Shown piece after piece: positions 53,400 through 64,000 of a stretch of DNA of 64,000 nucleotides. The stretch covers positions 61,668,957-61,732,956 of the forward strand of contig CM055096.1 in assembly GCA_029204225.1 (NCBI GenBank). The letters run 5' to 3'. Both the position numbers and the translations under genes were made by a program. Position 1 is the first letter of the stretch, and every line of letters starts with the position of its first letter. This DNA comes from Diphasiastrum complanatum (lineage: Eukaryota > Streptophyta > Lycopodiopsida > Lycopodiales > Lycopodiaceae). The notes under the pieces were generated by a model. It did not search any database. It saw only the letters and a list, made by a program, of their open reading frames with translations, and was not told the DNA's origin.

Positions 53400-54183
53400 T
53401 AGTGTTCGTGTCTAGCATGTAGATTCTGTAGTATGCCGGATTATTGTCACCTACTAGGAATCCTTGCTTGGCTTCCTCATCAAGCTTCTACCGAAGCTTA
53501 TTAGGAATATGTGCATATGCTGCACAGCCAAAGATTTTTACATGAGACAGGTTGGGTTTTCTACCCCACCATAGCTCATGTCATGTCGTGTGAGGAACAC
53601 CAGACTTATCTGTCCTGTTCTGGATGTATGCGGCTATAGCTATTGCTTCAGCCCACAGTGCCCTTGGAGCCTTTGAGTAGCCCATCATGCATCTGGCTAC
53701 TTCCATTAGGGTCCTGTTCTTTCGTTCAGCAACACCATTGTGCTGCGATGTGTAGGCTGTAGCTCTTCTATGAATGATACCACGATCATTGCAGAAGCTA
53801 GTGAAGCGATTCGAGATGTATTCGCCACCTCGATTTGTTCTAATATGCTTCACCTTGCTGCCTGTACATCTCTCTGTCCAATTCACATATTTTGTGAATT
53901 TATCGAATGCTTCAGATTTATTTTGAATAAAGTACACTCTGGTAGTCATCAACGAAGGTTATATAATATTTTGAACCTCTTACTGAGATCACGTTGAATG
54001 GTCCACAGATGTCAGAATGCACTTGCTCCAGAATCTATGTCGTTATGTTGGAGGCTTTGACGAATGGAGTGCGTGACATCTTGCCTTTCAAACATGCATC
54101 ACACGTGGTCGAACTGGTTGCATTCAAGATGCTGACCCCTGTTATCACTCCATGATGACTTGCCTGGTAAAATACCATTGAAT
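53400..54183 (-). pseudogene. pol: Copia integrase of G1
   Basis: The minus strand shows the zinc-site end CDACLKGKMSRTPF, then HSDICGPFNVISVRGSKYYI (first Asp) and FVDDY. A shifted 124-codon frame carries KHIRTNRGGEYISNRFTSFC, in which the second catalytic Asp is Asn (usual TDNGGE), and SQHNGVAERKNRTLMEVARC with the Glu. The C-terminal part FGCAAYAHIPNKLR lies near 53500. Stops and the Asp loss make it inactive. Confidence 0.85.
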
Positions 54184-54699
54184 TCATGTGGCAGAGTCTT
54201 TTGTGCTACAGAGTGTCTGGCGAGTCATCATGAGTCTGATGCACCTGATCTTCAAGTAGACGTACCGTACCTTTAGATAATATAGGTTTTCTTTCCTTCT
54301 GCCTTGAGTGATGAGAGTGCTAGTACTGGCGTCAATCACGTTGCATGCTTCGTTAGAAAAAGTCACACGCATTTCTGCATCTGTTACTCTTGCTATAGAG
54401 AGCAAATCTTGCTGCAAAGTTGGCATGAATAGAACGTCTTCGAGTTGTCTGTCTCTGCCATTGGTGTTGAGCCATAGTGAACCAATGCCGTTCACTTGAT
54501 GTTTAGATCCATCTCCAAGAACTATGAATCTTGAAGGATCTGCACTTCTGAAATCAGACATTATTCGTCTTGATGTCATGAAGTGTGAGGTGGCTCTTGA
54601 ATCTAGGATTACCTCATGTGTGTCAGACGTTGATGCTGCACACACGTCTTCACAGATGTAGGCGGTCGAACAGTTTCTGTTCGTTCTTTCTTCACCCAT
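54184..54699 (-). pseudogene. pol: Copia protease of G1
   Basis: A 171-codon open stretch contains EVILDSRATSHFMTSRR, the copia protease active site with DSG changed to DSR, so it would be inactive. It continues with VLGDGSKHQVNGIGS, DVLFMPTLQQDLLSIARV and the start of the pre-integrase region. Upstream sequence shows no zinc knuckle. Confidence 0.85.
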
Positions 54700-54700
54700 C

Positions 54701-55729
54701 TTCGAGCTCTCGGTGTTGACAGATCCCCTGCTCCAGAGGACCTGTTGTTTATTTTTTTGCTTCTTGCTTACAGAACCATTTTTGCCTATTATCAGGCTTC
54801 ATGGCAATCATTAGATGGTTTCTTGATTGATTTTTACGATGCCAACCCAGGCAGAAGGAAACAAAGTTTTGTTGTAGTATTTTCTTTATGTCCTGTCTGT
54901 CAGAGGACAACTAAGAGACGTCACTCTTGAACGCACTTACATTTTACATGGATGCAAGCCAAGAACGCTCATTCACAGATCAACATACAAACCAATGAAT
55001 GTTCCATAGATTCTACAGCTACCTACACTTAAAACGGACTGAAATCAGAGCCTACACTACATTAACACTGAACTACCTTGCATAAAATGACAAAACAAGA
55101 AACAAGAAACTAATCTACAGCATGTTAGAAGTCCAAAAATCAAGAAACCAACCAGCTTTTTGATTCTTGGACATCCCAAGAATATCAAGAACTGGATTGT
55201 ACAGAGATATGCAAAAATCACACCACAGATCCAGCCTATTTAGTTTACTTGAATGCTGGCTCCTACATTAATCCACAAGAAAACAAGAAATCTAATCCAC
55301 AACTAGGAAAGCAAGAAAACTAATCCACTCTAGATCCACAACCACACACAATATGAATGGAAGGGCATAATCATAGGGGCATCACTCAAGAACACCATCA
55401 TGATCAAGGAGCTTAGTGTAGCATCAAACTCATGGAAAATATTCTTATTAAGCATGGAGTAGATACAATGCAAAAAGCTCCTCTTCACAAAGAGGGAGTC
55501 TCTTAAATAAGCAAGAAAGCTACTTAGGTGGCATCCTAGTGGAATTTCCACATTTCACAAATTACAAGTGGAAGATTGCTCTCCACTAGTGGTCACCATC
55601 AAAAGGTGGCTCACTCTACTTTCTTTAAGAGGGGTCTACTTGCATTTATTACATTTGCTCAGAAATACTAGATCCTACATGGTCATTCCATCTTCCAAGA
55701 TTCACCAGGAGGCTTACACAGTTCTTACT
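54701..55729. other. No recognised feature
   Basis: AT-rich sequence with some repeated phrases (AATCCACAA, CAAGAAAAC near 55270-55340). No coding resemblance. Confidence 0.4.
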
Positions 55730-56100
55730 TGTCTTTCCTAGCTAGTATTTCTTGTCTCTCATACTCGGCTCTCAGTCTTCATTAGTCTCGTCTTCTCAGA
55801 GACCTCCTCGGTCTAAGGTGAGAGATGCTCTTCAGTTGCTCTGTCCGAGTATCTTGGGGATTCGTCAGAATCAGCCAACATTATCCCACCCCTAATGTGT
55901 TGCAGGACCCACTGCAACTCATATTGGATGATGTCGCTCTGCTTTGCATTGGCATATTCGATCGTCACTTGGAAAAGCATAGATCCTAGTTTGCTTACAT
56001 AAAACCAAGTGCTTATTGTCGCCAGTTTTTATCACAAAAACTGTCTTTCACGAATTGCCACAATTGGATTAGGATGTCTTATTGCTAGAGGTGGTTGACA
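55730..56100 (-). pseudogene. Unassigned coding-like remnant
   Basis: From about 56030 the minus strand is open for about 60 codons: KLATISTWFYVSKLGSMLFQ, VTIEYANAKQSDIIQYELQW, VLQHIRGGIMLADSDESPRY, ending in TAG near 55815. Upstream, past two stops, is PPLAIRHPNPIVAIRERQF. It reads like protein, but I cannot assign a family. Confidence 0.3.
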
Positions 56101-56179
56101 TTCTCAAAATCGGAGAGCTCCCAACAACTTCATAACTTGCATGCTAGAGTGCTTTCTATGTGTCTCTTTGTTTAGTCAC

Positions 56180-57197
56180 TTGTATCTGCCATTGATGGTT
56201 TCATCTTTCGTTTCTTGACAGATTCCATCTTTGGTTTCTTCTGGGAGGTCTATATCCTCCATTTTCCTCTGGGTGTTTCCGTGGTTCTTCTCTCAGTTGA
56301 AGTTCCAGTCTCAAGGAACACCTTTGATCTGTAGATTGCACAAACTTTGATTATTTGTCTCAAGGGAATGGATTCATAAAATATTGGTGGTAGGAACAGA
56401 TTTGGATGGACGGTTTGATAACGGTAAGGAAACATGATGAAGGCTTGGTGAAAGGATGAAGCAACTGATAGTTCTATAGTTGCAGCCTTGGACCCTTGCA
56501 ATGCCGAGCTTAGACCACCACTTGCTAGGTGAGGAGCTTGCTTTATTTGCAGGTTCACGGATGTCTTCATCTTTCATTTTCTGCAGCTCTTTCTTTTGAT
56601 CCGTTCCTTTGGATCTCTTGGGGCTTCATAAGTTTACCTATTTTTGTAGATCTTCTTCGGCTGAACAACCAATATAGGTGGTAGTTGGTCTCCACAAGAC
56701 ACTTGCAATGATCTATCAGCTGCTTCAGTAAGACTATAAAAAACTGGGAATTTCTCAGAAGAACAGTAAACTGATGATAAACGAACAGATGGAAGGGAGG
56801 GTGGTGGTGACAATGGTTGATGGTGTGGACGATATACATGAGAATGGGCGCAAAAGTATTGCAAGAGGTTGGTTGAAGAAGGAGACTAATTTTCCAATGC
56901 TTGTGTTTCCCTTTCTGAAGGATCTTCGTCGTGACTGGGGTACTTCTTCTGATCAAGTCGCTTTGGATTGCCCATCTGTCTTCTTAGCCTTGTCATTGTC
57001 GACTTTGGGTTTGTGACCTTGGCTGTCGATCTTGCTGGTGTTGTTGCTGGCAGCGTAACTGCTCTAGTGGATCCAAGAAAATCCACTCTCTCCCCCCCCC
57101 CAAAAAAAAATTGTTGGTGGGGATGTTGTTGCTGGTGACTGTTCATGCTCAGGATTGGATCGGCGTGTGGAAAATGTAGTCGAAACTTGTTGAACAT
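56180..57197 (-). pseudogene. Possible host-gene remnant, family unknown
   Basis: The minus strand has two open stretches. At 57197-56886 a 103-codon frame starts MFNKFRLHFPHADPILSMNS and has a Gln/His run (SHQQQHPHQQFFFGGGE) and a basic segment (TRLRRQMGNPKRLDQKKYPS). At 56570-56250 a 106-codon frame reads QIKQAPHLASGGLSSALQGS, then FLETGTSTERRTTETPRGKW, followed past one stop by KPKMESVKKRKMKPSMADTS. Low-complexity Q/H runs and basic patches are common in plant nuclear proteins, but no DNA-binding domain is visible. No intron boundary was established between the two stretches. Confidence 0.25.
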
Positions 57198-57199
57198 GT

Positions 57200-57867
57200 G
57201 ACTGGACTAAAGATTGAACAAATTTTAACTAAATTTGTTTCGATCTTGCTGTAGTTGACTTGAAGAGTAATATGGCAATTGTGGTACGTTTGGTGTGTTG
57301 CTTAATAGTGTTCATAACACTATAGTGGGGTTTTGGTATGATTATGAAGCCAGTCATTGGGTTTCTAGTTCGGATAATGCCATAGATTATACTAGAAGGT
57401 AACTTAAGTTTGAACCCATCACCTCATAAGTAATCCATATCAAATATTCTTTTCAATGATATAAATGTTTTTCATTTAGTAATTCTTGTATTCTCTCCAA
57501 TCAAGCAAAATTAATTTTATTCAATCTTTGATGCAATTTCCATGATTTATCTACGAAAGCTTGACCATCTTTTTCAATGGTTTTATCATGATAATGTATG
57601 TGGTTTTGGAAATATATAATATATATATAGCTCTAATGGTGTTTTTCAACCACTTTGAGCGGTAGCTTTTCCATGTTTTTCACTGAATTAGCAATATGGG
57701 ATTTATTGTGCTTGTAAGTTGCCATTACGTTTGTTAAGCATAGAGCATATTCTGTAAACCAAAACAGAGACTGAAATCTATTTTATGCTGACTATTTTTT
57801 ACCTCAGACAGTAAATCAATGAATTATTACTAACTGTAAAACTATAGTTCTTACTGCAAAAGATCGC
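57200..57867. other. No recognised feature
   Basis: AT-rich sequence without domain or LTR ends. A short TATATATATAG run lies near 57618-57630. Confidence 0.45.
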
Positions 57868-58325
57868 TGAAGGAAGGAAGGATATAGACAGAGTGGCAGA
57901 GAGAGATCGGACGAGAGAGAGAGAACTCTTGACAGAGATCGGAGAGGGAGTGGTAGGGAGCGGCTGACTGCGAGGAAGAGGGAGCTGGAGTGCTGAGTCA
58001 GAGATGGATGGAGAGCACAAGCAGGGAGAGACAAATTTTGTAGAGGAGTTGGTGGACAGAACCGCAGATGGAGAGTGCAGATGGGGAGTGCAGATAGCTA
58101 GAGAGCAGGTGCGCAGATGGATGAAGAGCGCCGGCAGGGTGAAGAAGGAGAGAGATCGTTGGAGGAAGGGAGGGAGTAACTGTGAGAAAAATTCGAGAGA
58201 GAGAGAGATATGAGCATAGTCAGAGAGGGATAAGATCATTGTGGGAGAGTGGGAGAGATAAGGGAGCGGCTAACTGTGAGGGGGAGAGAAAGAGATTTTG
58301 GCAGGTAGAGAGAGAGAGTAGGTGC
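57868..58325. repeat. Purine-rich degenerate tandem repeat
   Basis: A GA-rich tract has imperfect ~100-150 bp units. GGGAGCGGCTGACTGCGAGG near 57957 recurs as GGGAGCGGCTAACTGTGAGG near 58264, and partly as GGGAGTAACTGTGAG near 58170; each is followed by GAGAGAGA. Long frames on both strands through it reflect the repeat. Confidence 0.7.
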
Positions 58326-61013
58326 GGATGAAGAGCGCACCAACAGAAGGCAACCACCTTCTTATTTCTCTTATGGTATCCAAGAATCAGCACAGGTAGG
58401 AATCATAGTATTCTTTTCTGGATCTTCACGACCGCAGCTTCTTCAACAATGGATTTACCTTTCTCTGCTCACTCAAAACAAAAACAAAATCCCTGGTTGA
58501 ATGCAGTAATGTTCTCTCCACTCATTGTAGGAATGCACTCTCTTCAAAATGAATGATCGCTCTACTCATTGAATGCAAGGATGCAATCTTCTGATCATTG
58601 AATGCAAGAATACTCTCTTCACCAAAAACAAAAACTCTCCTCTTCTTCCCTCTGCAGACTGAATCCCTCCATGCTTCTCCCTCCAATACCTCATGAGAGA
58701 GAGAACGAGGTAGTTACCAACCTCTCACTTTCAAACACCATCCATTTTTGGCTTTCCATTGAATCCATTTCATGGAATTCGACTTTACTCATTCTGATAA
58801 AAAATTTCAGTCCATTTGACAAGTGTCGATTAAGGATATGTGGGCTCTGAATTATCGAAGAGTCCATGGTAGGACCTCTTCCAACGACTTTTAGAAGTGT
58901 ATTTTCTTCAAAACTGACCTTCAATAAAGCTTATAGCACCTTTCACATCATTTCTTTGTTTCATTTTGAAAACCATCACATGAATATGCATTTGGCCTCT
59001 CAACATAATTTTGAAATTGATCATCCTAGTATATTGCGGTCATTCCCATTGTTTGACCTCGTCAATTCTTTTCTTCCAAGACACCTGAATGTCTTATAAG
59101 CATTTTCACCTGCAAAATTTTATTTTGATAGGTATATTTTGCAGTGTCCTCAATCGATAAGGATTCATCGATTTTTATCCAGAACCTCTTCAATTGTGAA
59201 GAAATGTTACTAAATCCTTGATTTGAGCTAGAACTCCAAATTTTCTTCAATAATCTTTGATGGATACTAGTTAATTACTGTTTGAACGATTTTGAACTTG
59301 CCAACGTTTTTTATTTTGTGAAATCTTTTTGGACCTTATGATAAGGTCATGGTCCTAATTCTTCAAGGACATCCTTAATATTCAAAAGGGTATTATTTGT
59401 CAAGATCATTGATTTAATTGTCGTATTTTCGCTGGTTTGTTGTTTTCGTCTTGAACTAAACTTTGATTGTCGTTGTTTGCAGGACCCTTAGCCTTTGGAC
59501 CTTCCCTTGAAACTTAAGTCAGTGCCTTAAAGGTACCTGCTGGGCATCTTTTATTAATCATAGTTTAACAAGTACATTGATCAATTACAACATGGCAAAC
59601 AATGGCCATTAACAACTATAGATATTTTTGTCCATCAGAGTCACTTATAAGTATTGTTATCTAACAAACTTACTAGAAATAATAAAGTCTTAAAATTAGC
59701 TCTAATTCTTCTGATATAACTGTCATTTGATGACTTGATACATTTGAACCTGCCATAGAATTTTATAGCTACTCTTTAACATAGCCACATTCGTATATCA
59801 GTAAAAAGTGGCATAATAGCAGATTGTGCACATATGAGATACATCTAGCACATTTTCTTCTAGAAAATTAGCATCAATGATTGTAGTTGCTGAAATTTTG
59901 ACCAGAAAAATGCACTACATGTTTTTTCCCCACTTAAATGTGAAGCGTCCCCGCGAACAGAGGGAATAGTCTTTGACATTTGATTTTGTATCATAAAGCC
60001 ATTGATTTAGCTTTACGATCTTTTTATCTTTTCAGCATCTCAAGGTTTTCTTCATCAATTAATGGGCTCAGCACACAATATAGTGTGATGCTAACCATTA
60101 TTATTCAACAACATGAATCCAAAGGCCATTGATTCAACCTTTAGATCTTTCATCAACATTGTCTTTATCCAAAATAAAAATCCTGCATTACATCCAACCC
60201 GTGTCTGAAGAAAATATGCTCCCACTCCCATCAAATCATAATGTAATGCCCATCATCAAAACCATGCATTGTTGGGAAATGTTGATGCAATCTTCATTGT
60301 TGTAACAAGACATGAATGCAGTTTCTCAGCTTTGTGTCTAGGTCTTCATATAATGTAGTGCGTGCAATGCAACCTATTCTAAAAGTTGGATCTTCGTCAT
60401 TCACATTGTGAATAAATCTCATTCTCATAAAAAACCTGTTCACTCCCTTAAATAATAGGTAGATTTTTTTTTTTTTAAGCCAATATTCATGCTAAACCTC
60501 ACATTTCTACTCTCATAGATAGATTTTGAATGAGATCTGATATTTTCTATTCTTACCAAAGAAATTCTATGATCCAATTATAATTCTCAAGACCTTATGA
60601 ACAAAAAAATAGAAAACACTCATCATATTCTCTCCACTCATTTTTCCACTCATCACTCAAAAGATCTCACAAATACTCTCAATAAAAGATCCAAGATGGT
60701 CTTCAACAGCAACAGATGTCTTCGACATAGATCCATAATCATCAATAAGTGTTTTTTTTTTTTTTCTGCACTCATCTCTCCACTGGTAATGTTTTATCCA
60801 TTCCAAATCTTCATATTTCCTCTCAATACCACCCTCATGACACTATTCAACAAAAATGCCCATCCAAGGCATTAGAACATTGCATCCCATCTTCAGATCA
60901 ATGCATAGTGCAAGTAGACATTGAAATGCAAGGTCTCAGATTTTTCATCAAATGGATGCATACACCACTGTGTCTAATTGATGCAAGTGTAAATTGTGGG
61001 TGTTATGCACTTA
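58326..61013. other. Unassigned AT-rich region
   Basis: Short repeated phrases occur at 58490-58620 (CTCATTGAATGCAAGRATGCA, ACTCTCTTCA). Small minus-strand frames at 58691-58924 and 59062-59250 show no family. Poly(T) runs are at about 60467-60478 and 60749-60765. If the coding frame at 61014-62291 belongs to a larger element, its downstream genes should be here on the minus strand, but I recognise none. Confidence 0.4.
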
Positions 61014-62291
61014 TTAAATGTATCCACATATATACACATATAAATATTTAGTATACTCAAGAACCGTTCTGCACTCATCTGTTTGAGACGTAAAACTTCC
61101 AGAAGGGCTCTGTACTTTTATTCCATTATTATCAATGAAAATTGGATTTGCCCCTTCTAAGAATTTGTGTTAGAACATTTCGTTCAATATTCTTCTCTCT
61201 ATTACTTGTTCATCTCTGATCCAAATATATAACATTAAATCAAAATTCTTTTCCATGGATACATTGGGATTACACCACCAACGTTCTAACTTAAGTTTTT
61301 TCGGTTTACATTTGTAACCCCATGGTCTTTCCAACCATAAATATAGATAGTTGGCATAATGTCCTGCCAATCTTACTGATGAACTGCTATTAAATCTTGA
61401 CCATAAATGAAACATTCTTAAACTGGCACACGCATCAGTATAGGATTCGAATGATCCCTGAATTATAGGCCATCTGAAAAGCAAATTCTTAGACTCATTG
61501 GTAGATGCCCTTAGCTCTAACTCTTGATGCACTATAGAAAATTCAGGAAGAGGAATGCATATAACATAATTATCAAAATGTTCATAACAATTTCTATCAA
61601 CAAATATTTCTTGTCCATACACTGGGGTGATAGGAAAACTGCTTTGACTTGTTATTAATTTTTTGTTTTTTTCTTCTTGCAAATTTTTTTCTTCTTTTTG
61701 TTTATATTTTTTAAGATCTATAGAAAATAAGACACATTTTTGTCTCAACATAAATATTTCTTCAGTTTGTTGAAAATTGATCAGATTAGTAGTCCTCAAT
61801 TTTTCTTCGTATATGAATGATTGAGTTTTCATTTATAATTCTAATGACTTATATGCTCTTTTTCCTTTATCACATTCTAGGGTAAGACTACTGATTTCAT
61901 TATTATTTCGTATTATAATATTTTTAATTTTTCTGATCTCATTCTTTAGCTCTTGAATATCATTTCTTCTTATTTTTCTATCACTTAGCAAAAATTCTAT
62001 CTTCTTATCCTTCCTCATATCTTGAGGATTTTCTTTAAGAGGAATAGTTGTACGATTTTCATCATCTGTAATTGATATTATTTCTGGTTCTCTACTCATT
62101 GGAATAGGTTGTTTTGGTATAGATGTATCTTGAATATTATCAACTTTTTCTATTCCATTTGAATTCATTGGATGGTTATTTACATCACAAGGCAATACCT
62201 CAGTTTCAAGATCCATCTCTTGATCTTGAATAGAAGCAAAACTTATTCCCATAGGCGAACGATACTCATGGTCATTATTCCTGGAATCCAT
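61014..62291 (-). pseudogene. Unassigned coiled-coil gene with two in-frame TAA codons
   Basis: One minus-strand reading frame runs from an ATG at 62291 to TAA at 61014-61016, about 425 codons. It is interrupted only by TAA at 61833-61835 and TAA at 61170-61172. The first part (152 codons) is acidic and polar, then Lys/Glu-rich with heptads (IQELKNEIRKIKNIIIRNNN). The coiled coil continues beyond the first TAA (next codon ATG) through FQQTEEIFMLRQKC and KKYKQKEEKNLQEEKNKK. A globular-looking part follows, rich in aromatics (SLRMFHLWSRFNSSSSVRL, AGHYANYLYLWLERPWG, KLERWWCNPN). I do not recognise the family. A primer-site-like sequence 386 bp upstream suggests a reverse-transcribing element, LTR type or pararetrovirus-like, but no protease, RT or LTR was found. 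It may instead be a host pseudogene. Confidence 0.45.
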
Positions 62292-62676
62292 TAGATGTCC
62301 TAAAAGATGTAGTATCGGTTCCCAATCCTGAATAAGAAAAAAAAATTAAAACACACAACAACCGAAATTACTATATTAGTTTGAATAAAATTCTAACATA
62401 AAAAAAAATGTTCTCAACAAGAAATAAAATACCTGTAAATCTCACTGAAACCTATATAATGTGATATCATCTTTTGTAGTATTTTTTTAATCTCATACCA
62501 TTTATTCTAACAGGTAATTTTTCTCCTTGTAGATTTTCCAGTCCGACTATTATTGATCGATGACATCTTCTATTTTTTGAATCACGTCAGATATGGCTTA
62601 CTGAGAGGGATGCCAAGATACCATTGTATCGACTCTTATTCATTCTAATATCACTGTATCAGCTTTGAACTTGTAC
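62292..62676 (-). other. Putative leader of the coiled-coil gene
   Basis: 385 bp of AT-rich, non-coding sequence between the primer-like site and the ATG at 62291. It shows repeated GATAC/TGGTATC phrases close to the site. Confidence 0.35.
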
Positions 62677-62688
62677 GCTCTAATACCA
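62677..62688 (-). other. Primer-binding-site-like sequence
   Basis: The minus strand reads TGGTATTAGAGC, identical to the primer sites of elements A and B1. The bases before it (TTTTTCTATAG) do not end in CA, so no LTR boundary is evident. A pararetrovirus-type leader would not need one. A chance match is possible. Confidence 0.4.
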
Positions 62689-63549
62689 CTATAGAAAAAA
62701 TAGTTATTATTCTTCCATAGAGAATACGATAAAAGTTTGAATAAATCAAACTAATATCAGTGTCTTCAATTGGGTCTGTATCTAATCTATGTACTAATAG
62801 AACAATATTAACTCTGATTGAATATGCATGCAAAAATTATATGCGAAATTAAGAGACAACTTAAGACAATTTTTAGACAATAAGAAACTATTGATCTAAA
62901 ATGAATTTTTATAACTCTGAATCTGAATCATCAATATACATCTCTTGATGTCTTATCTCGCTATTGTGTCTCTGATTGAGTGAGTTTTTTTACAATAAGT
63001 AGTGCACATTTATTTACATTGCTACAAGATTGGTCTTTTGGCCTTTTAATTCTGTAACAGGAGATATCTAATCGTTTACGACAGTTGATATTCAAATAGA
63101 CGCTCTATTTTCAAGGTTAAATAAATTTTGTTTGCAAATTATTTGCGACAGTCCATCTCTTCGTCTCAGTTTCATGTTTTGTGAATTGTTTGTGACATTT
63201 GTCTCTTCACGACATTTTCGTCTTCCGTGAATTGTTTGCAACAGATGACAACTTTTGAGCTTGAAGAAGAAATTCAAAATATTTTGCAAATTGTTTGCGA
63301 CAGTTTCGCGACAGGTGAGCTTGAAGAATCTTTCGAGCTTCAACAAGAAAGCCACAAACTTCTACAAGAAATTGTTTTGCGAATCTTTCAAGTTGATTGC
63401 AAGATAAATTTCACAAATCCTTCACAAATCTTTCGAGTTGGTCACAAATAGAAATGTTTCGAGTTTGCGTTTCTTTCTTTCTCATCCTTTGTCAAGTAAA
63501 CTGTGCGCTTTGTTAGTAGAATCAAGAGCTGTCTGATCAGGTGTTCTAC
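62689..63549. repeat. Short interspersed AATTGTTTGCGACAG repeats
   Basis: Within 63110-63310 the phrase (A)AATT(G/A)TTTGC(G/A)ACAG occurs at least four times, with related TTCGCGACAG and AAATTTCACAAATC phrases after it. GAGCTTGAAGAA also repeats. The first part (62689-63080) shows nothing recognisable. Confidence 0.5.
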
Positions 63550-64000
63550 AAAGACTTCAGTCAATTCGATCTTTATTCGTCTTTGCAGCTGCCAAAGATC
63601 TAGAAATACACTAGATGGATGTTCAAACAACCTTTCTAAATGGATACATACAAGAAGATATCTATATCTATCAATCTAAAGGTTACGTCCTTCAAGGCCA
63701 AGAACACAAAGTATATAAGCTGCAGAAAGCTCTCTATGGGCTAAAGCAAGCTGCAAGGGCCTGGTTTGATAGAATCAATTGATTCTTGTTATAGCATGAC
63801 TTCATCCCGAAACTCTGTTGACTCTAATATTTATATCAAACATAGAGGCTCAAGCTATGTCATAATAGCTCTATATATTGATGACTCACTGATCATCAGC
63901 AATTCAAATCAGCTACTTCATGAGACGAAGAATCTTCTGTCGAAGAAATTCGAAATGAATGATTCAGGCCCTGTGCACTACCTTCTGGGAATAAAGATAA
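63550..64000 (+). pseudogene. pol: Ty1/copia reverse transcriptase remnant, runs off the window
   Basis: The plus-strand frame reads SIRSLFVFAAAKDLEIH, a TAG at 63612, then motif A MDVQTTFLNGYIQEDIYIYQ, VYKLQKALYGLKQAARAWFD and RIN. After a stop and frameshift near 63780-63810 it continues SNIYIKHRGSSYVIIALYID with the active-site box YIDDSLIIS, then LLSKKFEMNDSGPVHYLLGI to the last base. YIDD replaces the usual YVDD but keeps both Asp residues. Stops make it inactive. It is a lineage different from E and G. The element continues beyond position 64000. Confidence 0.9.

Larger units (their letters stand above)
52116..54700 (-). mobile_element. Copia pol remnant G1 (protease to RT)
   Basis: A decayed minus-strand copia pol runs protease (54699-54184), integrase (about 54180-53400), linker, then RT (about 53070-52130). 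No gag zinc knuckle, RNase H or LTRs are recognisable. It stops inside the end of RT, where G2 takes over. Confidence 0.85.

Noticed and set aside
57799-58239. 146-codon minus-strand Ser/Leu/Pro-rich frame and 69-codon plus frame
   Set aside because: Low-complexity translation of the purine-rich repeat at 57868-58325.
62880-62960. Short minus-strand frame ending in an acidic SDSEL-like tail as the last gene of a pararetrovirus upstream of the primer-like site
   Set aside because: It is only about 20 codons back to a stop and no polymerase motif precedes it; too weak.

Overview
The window looks like an intergenic, transposon-filled stretch of a land-plant nuclear genome. The evidence is repeated Ty1/copia and Ty3/gypsy polyprotein fragments, initiator-Met-tRNA primer sites (TGGTATYAGAGC) after LTRs, a LINE reverse transcriptase piece, long microsatellites and AT-rich filler. 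The species cannot be read from the sequence. I found no intact host gene, rRNA, tRNA or CRISPR array. Nearly all coding matter is retroelement remnant broken by stops, frameshifts or deletions.

Layout. 0-3.5 kb: Ty3/gypsy integrase remnant, antisense LINE RT, a TIR-bounded repeat and small repeats. 6.3-11.2 kb: antisense partial LTR (family F), then an internally deleted copia element A (LTRs 6771-7583 and 10523-11189). 12-15.3 kb: antisense LTR-like sequence, then a family B LTR with leader joined to a foreign integrase piece. 16-20 kb: minus-strand copia element C1 with a 708-bp LTR. 20.4-20.9 kb: near-perfect foldback. 22.2-23.5 kb: gypsy integrase abutting copia RT, both minus strand. 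24.1-25.5 kb: family A-like gag/protease remnant D. 25.5-30.6 kb: copia element B2 with both LTRs and no RT. 30.6-32.8 kb: gypsy linker remnant, antisense coiled-coil remnant, family F LTR. 32.9-39.4 kb: microsatellites, two small copia remnants and a candidate antisense LTR. 39.4-42.2 kb: little recognisable. 42.2-51.3 kb: copia element E (42470-48625) nested inside copia element B3. 51.5-54.7 kb: two minus-strand copia pol pieces fused head to tail (G2, G1). 54.7-61 kb: mostly unassigned. 61.0-62.7 kb: an unassigned minus-strand coiled-coil reading frame downstream of a primer-site-like sequence. 63.55-64 kb: copia RT leaving the window.

How the parts relate. Element E is the only near-complete element. 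It has 682-bp LTRs with one difference found between them, a PBS, a polypurine tract and a 1270-codon gag-pol frame with protease, integrase, RT and RNase H catalytic motifs. It lacks only the last ~50 codons because of a frameshift. A, B2, B3, C1 and D have all lost the RT core, so any past movement would have needed enzymes supplied in trans. B2 and B3 share the same junction where RT is missing, which suggests a non-autonomous lineage. Several LTR families carry the palindrome CACACGTGTG (G-box core) between the TATA box and the primer site.
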